DNA of 64,000 nt from Dolomedes plantarius (taxonomy: Eukaryota; Arthropoda; Arachnida; Araneae; Dolomedidae), in NCBI GenBank assembly GCA_907164885.2, contig OU015493.1, positions 55,787,302 to 55,851,301 on the forward strand, read 5' to 3'. This document shows, piece after piece, positions 57,236 through 64,000 of the stretch. Each line of letters begins with the position of its first letter. Position 1 is the stretch's first letter. A program made the position numbers and the translations under genes. A model generated the notes under the pieces. It searched no databases, had not been told where the DNA came from, and was given only the letters and a program-made list of their open reading frames with translations.

Positions 57236-58647
57236 CACTCATGGACAAAAAAATTAGCGCACCAAGAAATAATTGCGGGATCGTAACGAAACTTGCAATG
57301 AAGGTACATGTCGGGGAGATATGCAAATGATTAGAAATGCAGCGTGATTGCGCATTACGTATAGCCGGTAGAGGGCGTTGAACATCGTACTCTGTGGAGT
57401 ATAAAACAGGTAACCAAAGCTTGTTTGAGTATGCTGAATCATTTACAAAGGAAGAAATGAGATAGACATGCCATTACGCCGTGTTCGAAGACAATATAAG
57501 CAGTTGTCGCAGTTTGAGAGGGGGAGAATCGTCGGGATAATGGAAGCTGGGTGGTCAGCTAGGCGAGTAGTTCGTCAATTAGGCCGCTCTGATTGTGTTG
57601 TGAGGAGGTGTTGGGACCAGTGGACCCGAGAGATGTCATGTATTCGAAGACCAGGCTCAGGACGCCATCGACAGACCAGTCGTCGAGAAGACCGCCCCAT
57701 CGTAAGAAATGTACGCGTACAGCCAACTGCTTCATCGGCCGCCATCCAGGCACAGGTAGCACCTTCACTAGGGGCCTCTGTGTCTTCTCGAACCATACGA
57801 AAGCGCCTGGCTGAAGGACAGTTGGTATCGCGGCGCCCATTACGTGTGCTGCCCTTGACGCCCACCCATCGACGCCTCCGTTTGGTGTTTTGCCGAGCAC
57901 GAGGAAACTGGACTGCAGCGGAATGGAACCAGGCCGTCTTTAGCGACGAATCCAGATTCAATCTGGGCAGTGATGACAATCGTGTTCGTGTGTGGAGAGC
58001 CCGTGGTGAACGCTTCAATCCTGCCTTTGTTGTACAGCGACACATAGCTCCCATAGCTGGTGTGATGGTATGGGGTGCCATTGCCTACAATACACGGTCA
58101 CCCCAAGTATTGTTCCGTGGCACCATGACAGCCCAGCGGTATGTTCATGAAATCCTGCAACCACATGTGTTGCCACTCATGCAACGGCTCCCAGGAGCCA
58201 TTTATCAACAAGACAATGCTCGGCCTCGTACGGCAAGGGTGTCACAAGACTGTCTCCGAACTGTTACTACCCTTCCTTGGCCTGCCCGATCCCCAGATTT
58301 GTCTCCAATCGAGCATATCTGGGATCATTTGGGACGACGAGTTGGGCATCCCACGGGTTTGAACGAACTAGAGGCAAGGTTACAGCAAATATGGAACGAA
58401 ATGTCTGTAGACATCATTCAGAACTTGTATGACTCAATACCCGATCGTATCGCATCGTGCATTCGCGCTAGAGGGGGTCCAACGGAGTATTAACTCCTCC
58501 GTTCTTTTGCCTTTTTCTCTGAAATAAATTATCCTTTTTCTTCGATTTTCTTATCATTTACTTATATCAAAGTAGTCATTACGTATGTAAAATTTCGTTT
58601 TATTTTGACGACTCTTTCTTGGTGCGCTAATTTTTTTTCCATGTGTG
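57236..58647 (+). mobile_element. Tc1-type element, 1412 bp, intact ORF (copy 2)
   Basis: TA at 57234-57235 and 58648-58649. Left end CACTCATGGACAAAAAAATT; the right end inverse is CACACATGGAAAAAAAATTA. Same family as 36798-38211 but in the opposite orientation. Confidence 0.96.
57468..58493 (+). CDS. Tc1-family transposase, 341 aa, DD32E spacing
   Basis: Begins MPLRRVRRQYKQLSQFERGR and stays open to TAA. Domain order as in the copy at 36953-37978. Motifs: GRIVGIMEAGWSARRVVRQL (helix-turn-helix), FSDESRFNLGSDDNRVRVWR (first Asp), AGVMVWGAIAYNTRS, QQDNARPRTARV (second Asp; the usual PHT is PRT), PARSPDLSPIEHIWDHLGRR (Glu). The second-Asp-to-Glu gap is 32 residues, confirmed from the nucleotide sequence at 58207-58311. 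It differs from the first copy at roughly 30 of 341 residues, so the two are separate, fairly old or diverged insertions. The His-to-Arg change beside the second Asp may impair it. A start is also supported by identical upstream context (GAGATAGACATGCC) in both copies. Confidence 0.95.
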   Translation: MPLRRVRRQYKQLSQFERGRIVGIMEAGWSARRVVRQLGRSDCVVRRCWDQWTREMSCIRRPGSGRHRQTSRREDRPIVRNVRVQPTASSAAIQAQVAPSLGASVSSRTIRKRLAEGQLVSRRPLRVLPLTPTHRRLRLVFCRARGNWTAAEWNQAVFSDESRFNLGSDDNRVRVWRARGERFNPAFVVQRHIAPIAGVMVWGAIAYNTRSPQVLFRGTMTAQRYVHEILQPHVLPLMQRLPGAIYQQDNARPRTARVSQDCLRTVTTLPWPARSPDLSPIEHIWDHLGRRVGHPTGLNELEARLQQIWNEMSVDIIQNLYDSIPDRIASCIRARGGPTEY

Positions 58648-58671
58648 TAATTTGGAGTTTTTAACCTTTAG

Positions 58672-58693
58672 CTATATATATATATATATATAT

Positions 58694-58781
<88 letters not shown>

Positions 58782-58801
58782 ATATATATATATATATTAT
58801 T
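58672..58801. repeat. AT microsatellite, about 130 bp
   Basis: (TA)n with AATAAT interruptions, followed by a TTTTA pentamer run. Confidence 0.95.
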
Positions 58802-59500
58802 TTATTTTATTTTATTTATTCTCGGGATACATGCTATCCCACCCTGTAAGGAAAAGGTTAACATGTTTACATTTTAAGGGAATGGTACACGTTAAAATTT
58901 ATCCTTTTTACTTTTTATCATACAGATATGAAATTTTGTACATATGTGTATTTCACCATAAGTATATACAATGCCTTAAAAGAAATTTCCAATCTTATTA
59001 TAATTTTAAGATTTTTTAAAAAATTTAAAATTTATAAACTAAATTTTAAAATGCACCTTGCAACTTAATTTTTAAGATATTTCCGAGATTTTGCATTTTA
59101 ATCACTTAAAGCTGTATTACATACAAATCTGGGTATCAATTATTTAATCCCTTGTATAGTTAATTTTTGAGAGATTTTTTTTCTGATTTCCATCAAAATT
59201 TTGCATATTTTAATAAGTTATAAATCAAATTTAATTACCTTAAGGAAGTCGAATTGTAAAATGCATACCCAGTTTCTTTGTAATCAGTATCAGGATTCTT
59301 CCTTATCAATTTCGCGAGTTTTGAACAAAAATTAAGTCGCATGGAGCATTTAAAAAATCTAAAATCCTTGAAAAATCTGTTTTGAGAAAAACAGATTTAA
59401 AGCTTATCACTACACTTACCTCTATCATTTACTTTGTAGAAGCCTCATAGATTATTTTTTACTTAAAAAACTATTTTGGTACCATTTTCCTACAGAAATA
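58802..59500. other. Gene-free AT-rich stretch
   Basis: No motif-bearing frame or repeat end recognised. Confidence 0.55.
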
Positions 59501-60267
59501 CAGTCGGACCTCTATTTAACCAACCTCTATTTTTCGAATCTCTCTATTTTGCGAACTTTTCCTTGGAACCAAGAACGTTTTGCGAATTTCTTCGTAAAAT
59601 AACCTCCAAAGAGCGAAGTGCATTCTCTATTTAACGAACTTTTTCTTGTGATCCAATATTTTTTTCTCCATATTTCTCAAAATATTTCTGTACATTTCAA
59701 ACTAATTCTTTCTTTTAACACATTTAACACATTAACTTTCTTTCAACACATTCCGTCGAGGATCACAGTTTGAAGAAAATACGCCTGAAGGGGTTTTTGG
59801 TGCATTGAAAAGATGCGAGACGTATTATGAGAGAAAACACATTTTCAAACAAAAAATTCAGACAAAATTAACAAACTTTATCAGTAATTAAATTTAAGGA
59901 CGCACGTGGTAATGTAAGCTTAAAATTACTTGTTATAATAAATGCGAAAATGTCATTAAAATTCATTAACTTTAATATATTTTTTTTATTGAAAATACAG
60001 TGTATTCCCGGACAATGTTTTGTTTTATTCTTGTTTTCCTTGCAGATTTCTGGTTGATGGGTAAGATGTAAAAAACAAATAGACATTAATTTACAAAATA
60101 AAGGTGTGATTAATTACTTTCATTAGTAATAGTTAGAGTTTATGAATTTAAAATCTGTCTTATGTAGTTTAAAGTATTTTAAAAGGTAAATCTCTATTTA
60201 ACGAATTTTCCATATAACGAATATTTTTTGGGGGATTTAGCGACTTCGTTAAGTAGAGGCCCGACTG
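59501..60267. mobile_element. pogo/Tigger-like MITE, 767 bp, TSD TA
   Basis: TA at 59499-59500 and 60268-60269. Left end CAGTCGGACCTCTATTTAAC; the reverse complement of the right end is CAGTCGGGCCTCTACTTAAC. Subterminal CTCTATTTAACGAA repeats occur at both ends. No transposase; AT-rich interior. Confidence 0.88.
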
Positions 60268-60269
60268 TA

Positions 60270-61740
60270 TATATTTTTTACAATAACATAAACAATATTA
60301 CAATAAAAAAGTAATATTCTCAACTAAAGGTCCACGGTCCCCTTAATTCCAGTTCAAATATTTTACTATGAATACAGAATTCAGCTGTACCTGAGTATTT
60401 ACAGATTCTAATACAAACTCTTGCGTCAAAACCAGACACATATACAAAGAACAGAAACCGAAATCTATACACAACATAATTTAGAAACACATGGATTATG
60501 ACTAATGGTAGTTTAGCTTTAAACCAGCGAGCCTTTTTCTTCTAAATAAGTTTGGAGCATTATTCTTATTAGAAACGTCACGTGGTTTAAATTGTGGTTT
60601 CACGCTCAGTTCATTTTACGGCCGTCCCTATCTTTATGGGAGACATATTTGAACTGGAATTTTGAAATATTCATTTGGCCTCGTTATCTGTTAAACTTGT
60701 TTCGGAAGTTTATTTGAACAGAAAGGGATTTTAAATATATTTCCCAAAACTTTTCAGGAGCAAATACAGACACGGTTTGCGTTACGATTAAAAGAGTAAC
60801 TACGTTCAAAATCTCCTTGAAACTGAGATTTTAAAATTTTTTATTTCGTATTCAATTTTTCTTCTTACTATTTAGTGATTTAATATTTTGTTGCGGTTTT
60901 ACATATGAAAAGTGATGAATTTCACGAATGAATTAACACAAATTTATCTGATAAAACCAATGAGTATCATGATACTTTTTCGATTGACATTTTGAATATC
61001 TTAAAGCAACTAAAGTTTCACAGAGATCCTGGAACTACAGCTTACATTGTTAGTGTCTGTAACGCCTCCCGTACAGTAGCGAATATTTTGTGCATTGAAA
61101 TTCTGGGAATACCAACCAAGGCACGGTTTGTGCACATAATTGATTTAGACGGTGCAGGCAGACAGTCGCCTGCTGACATAGAGGCCGGAAGAGCTATCGC
61201 GGAACAGTAAACCAGCTACAAAAGGGGAGTTGCCGACCGGAGACACCTAGTCGTCTGGGAATGTGACTGAATAAAGAAAGGCAGCGTTTTCCAGACCTTT
61301 CGAGAACATTTATCGAAGGTATATAAAGTCGCCGAACGCGAATTCAGAGATGAAGTTAGTAAGAGTAACGCTGGAGCCGGAAACAAGGAGATACTGCCGT
61401 TCCTAGAAAGACTTGAATGAGAGCAGCTATAACTGTCTGAGCTTCCTCGTCGATGCCATAAACCCACGAATTCAATGTGTGAGTGAGTGAGACCTGGTCT
61501 ATGAAAAGTGGGCTTAGGTGTCAAAAAATCACTTTCCACTTTTTTGTCGATTCGGATAGAGTATGAGGCGCTCTTTCACATGATGAAAACCAGAAAGTCT
61601 TAATTTGTGGAAAAGTTTACTAAAAATGAAGAGAAAGCAGAGTACAAATACGAAAACAAATTTATTTTAAAGATAAAAGATTTTTTTAAAAATTTAAAGA
61701 TACAAAAAACATTATTATATGCCAGAGAAACATTACTAAG
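60270..61740 (+). other. Stretch with a TATA-containing, possibly LTR-derived block
   Basis: Bases 61010-61460 are less AT-rich. They contain TGTAACGCCTCCCGTACAGT (61059), a 72-codon frame (60992-61210) without known motifs, CGAAGGTATATAAAGTCGCC (TATA box at about 61320) and AATAAAG (61270). It may be a solo LTR starting TGTAACGCC. The opposite end and duplication are unresolved. Confidence 0.3.
61661..61666 (-). terminator. Predicted polyA signal AATAAA
   Basis: Minus-strand AATAAA about 70 nt beyond the stop codon at 61736-61738, at the usual distance for a short 3' UTR. Such hexamers are common in AT-rich DNA. Confidence 0.4.
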
Positions 61741-62476
61741 TAGTTTTTGTATTTTTCTTCGTCGTCGTCTTTCTTGAGACCTTTTTACGTGTTGGTTGTG
61801 AGGAAGATGAACCTTGTTCCACATCTGGTTCTAGAACATCTCCACTAACCTTCGCCTTTCGTTTCTTTGATGCTAACTCTTTTTTTCGGTAATAGAACCA
61901 TAGTCCCTGTACTCGTACTGTTGCACCATGTGCTTGAAAATGATGTACTAAGTGTTCGTAACGCTTCTTCCGACATGCATGTACAAAAAGGAAAAACGCG
62001 TGACAAACAGGTACGTTGTAGAAGGTAAAATCGATGTTATGCCTCGTAACTTTTCTATCCTTTCTCTGTCCATATTTCTTCCGTCCGGCAAGCTTCGAAT
62101 ACACACTTTCTAATTCTTCATTACACATCATTCCGGCTTCGATATGACTTAGTATCACTAAATCGAGTCCATTCTTTGCTAACTCTAAACAATTGATTCT
62201 CATATTCTCGATCATTTTTCGTGGTATAATTGTCTGGCATTTGTTATTACAACAATCTTTTGAGAGAAATTTGGCTACCAGCTCCTCTTCCTCTTCATCT
62301 ACAGCAGATAAATCCATCCTAACAAAACTTTGTTCCATTTCATCCTCTTCCTTAGACAAATGTAGTTCATCATCATCGCCTTTCGAACTAACATCATCAT
62401 CAGACCCGTCATTGTCTTCATCGTTTACAGGGAAATATTGACTGTAGACGGCACTAAACTCCTCATCAACACTCAT
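61736..62476 (-). CDS. Unrecognised 246-aa acidic/basic protein, possible gene
   Basis: Longest frame outside recognised transposons. I choose Met at 62476 (MSVDEEFSAVYSQYFPVNDE) because the upstream six codons of the open frame include TTTTGCAG, which looks like a 3' splice site. Residues 1-75 are very acidic (runs of D/E with S). A CCNNKC motif at about residues 76-81 and a conserved-looking VPVCHAFFLFVHACRKKRYE segment near 160 follow. The C-terminus is basic and Ser/Thr-rich (KKRKAKVSG; KKVSRKTTTKKNTKTT), as for nuclear localisation. It resembles N-terminal parts of transposon-encoded or zinc-ribbon-like proteins that I cannot name. A nuclear role is only inferred. Domesticated-transposon origin is possible. 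Confidence 0.5.
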   Translation of the reverse strand: MSVDEEFSAVYSQYFPVNDEDNDGSDDDVSSKGDDDELHLSKEEDEMEQSFVRMDLSAVDEEEEELVAKFLSKDCCNNKCQTIIPRKMIENMRINCLELAKNGLDLVILSHIEAGMMCNEELESVYSKLAGRKKYGQRKDRKVTRHNIDFTFYNVPVCHAFFLFVHACRKKRYEHLVHHFQAHGATVRVQGLWFYYRKKELASKKRKAKVSGDVLEPDVEQGSSSSQPTRKKVSRKTTTKKNTKTT

Positions 62477-62480
62477 TTTT

Positions 62481-62692
62481 CTGCAAAAGACCAACAGAAA
62501 CGATTACATTAACGTGATAACGAAAAAGACGGTTGGCGCGATAACAATGATAACATTTGTAAACTCAACGCGATTAACTACGATAATATTCCGAGTAGAA
62601 ACAACAATTAACGTCCTTGAATATAGTTAGACACCAGGCAACGCAGATAAAAGGGAACAACTAACGCGAAACTGACGCAACGAGTTTTTTAC
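62481..62692 (-). other. Predicted 5'UTR intron of the 61.7-kb gene
   Basis: On the minus strand TGTTAAAG|GTAAAAAAC gives a donor at 62692, and TTTCTGTTGGTCTTTTGCAG gives a strong pyrimidine-rich acceptor ending at 62481, four bases before the ATG. The intron would be 212 bp. This is inferred only from splice consensus. Confidence 0.4.
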
Positions 62693-62759
62693 CTTTAACA
62701 GCTGTTTTCTCGATAACTTGTTTTCGCACGTAAGCCCCCTTTTCATAGACCAGGTCACA

Positions 62760-64000
62760 TATATTGATTGTAAATAGCTTGTATTTAGTCGAGAAATGCA
62801 ATTAAAGCATAAAATACAAAAAAGTTGGCATTCTTTTATTTAAGGCAACGTCCTTACAGATCGCCGTGATTATTTACTTTTAGTGTACTTTCATCATCTT
62901 AGTTATAAAATATGCCCTTTTTCTCTAATTATAATTACGATGGCAGACCTACTGCTGATGATGTCTAGCAAGCTTTTGGTTTGAAAGCTTTTTTGCGTAG
63001 TACCTTGCAAAATTTCTAACAAAAGCGCTCAACCAAACTTTCTTATCTTATTAAGTATGGTTTATTTTCTATATAAACGTGATGAGAGAGCACAGATTGG
63101 CTTTTGGGTACTATTGGATGTACCCTCAATTTTCGATCAGTACGATAGCAACCGCATCTATTCAGGTAAAAGTCAATTGTCGGGGAAGCCTTTACACGCG
63201 TTTCTATGGGAGCTTCCACGATTGCATACATTCATGTGCCTCAGTATTGCCGATCGGACTGGCGCAGACCATCCCCACTGATTGTGGGAATAGAATACGG
63301 GCTATTGGCACCACCTCATGCGCAATCGGTGCAAACTGATATGATATCGGGGTGAAAAATCAAAATTGCTTGTAGCTGCTTCTGCCATCTATACTTAGAA
63401 ATTTGAACTATTTGTATAAGAAAAACTTAGCAAATGCTAAGTTTTGATTTTTTTTTTGTCAATCTTTTCATTTACACGTATTTCCATTTAAAATTAAAAA
63501 AAGATAATATAAATTTTATTTTTTAATAATTTACTAAATAAAATAATTTAAAAAATAAATAAATAAATTAATTAATTAAAAAATAAGTAAATAAATTAAT
63601 TAATTAAAAAATAAACTTAATATATATTCTGATTCCATTTAATAAGAAATTTTACTTTAATTTCATTATTCTAATTCCATCCCAAACTATCATTCTCATT
63701 ATTAATATTTAATTATGATAAAACAAATATTAAATACATTAAATTAAAATTATTTTTATTCAGGCCAGGGTACCCCGATATAATCAGCTTGATAAATCAA
63801 AATTTCCCTTTTATTCTTTTAACATTGTAATTTTGTATTGATTTAAAATAAAATAAATTTTAAACAAACTACTTGTTATTTACATCAAATAAGCGAAGTT
63901 AGAAAAAAAAAATATCTTGTCTAATATACTGCAAGGAATTACCCTTTCATGTTCCCAGATTTATTCATATATATATATACATGTATATGTGTGTGTATAT
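62760..64000. other. Gene-free AT-rich stretch with simple repeats
   Basis: Bases 63541-63612 hold two copies of an AAATAAATTAATTAATTAAA-type unit, and the window ends in (TA)n/(GT)n from about 63970. Frames at 63043-63339 are short and motif-less. Confidence 0.5.

Overview
This is a very AT-rich eukaryotic window, most likely from an arthropod and probably a spider. The basis is recognition, not a search. The two intact Tc1-type transposases and the frameshifted one are of kinds I associate with orb-weaver genomes, and the setting is long AT microsatellites, decayed mariner, hAT and piggyBac copies, and tRNA-derived SINEs. There are no bacterial-style operons, phage genes or CRISPR arrays.

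Layout. 1-8.4 kb: ATT satellite, a foldback element, two back-to-back PIF/Harbinger-like MITEs, a mariner pseudogene split by a hAT element, then interleaved dispersed repeats (A and B), SINEs and AT microsatellites. 9.8-10.5 kb: a hierarchical minisatellite. 12.4-13.6 kb: a pogo-like element with a solo LTR inside. 15.4-20.0 kb: repeat A, a broken non-LTR ORF1, a SINE. 20-31 kb: mostly gene-free, with a decayed Tc1, a hairpin, and a pogo-like element carrying an LTR-retroelement remnant. 31.2-36 kb: a DD41D mariner beside a reverse-transcriptase remnant, two more MITEs and a second RT fragment. 36.6-45 kb: an intact Tc1 inside a dispersed repeat, more repeat B, a second DD41D mariner. 45.4-48.6 kb: a 3.2-kb piggyBac pseudo-element holding three further insertions. 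50.5-52.5 kb: a piggyBac-like MITE holding a nearly intact Tc1. 53-60 kb: a hAT MITE, a second intact Tc1, a pogo-like MITE. 61.7-62.7 kb: the only plausible non-transposase gene, on the minus strand, with a predicted 5'UTR intron and polyA signal.

How it works together: this is a layered transposon graveyard, not a pathway. Target-site duplications (TA, TTA, TTAA, 4-bp and 8-bp) allow relative dating of nested insertions. The youngest-looking elements are the two Tc1 copies with open 341-codon transposase genes. I found no convincing conserved host protein gene apart from the uncertain 61.7-kb candidate, and I do not claim a new multi-gene system here.
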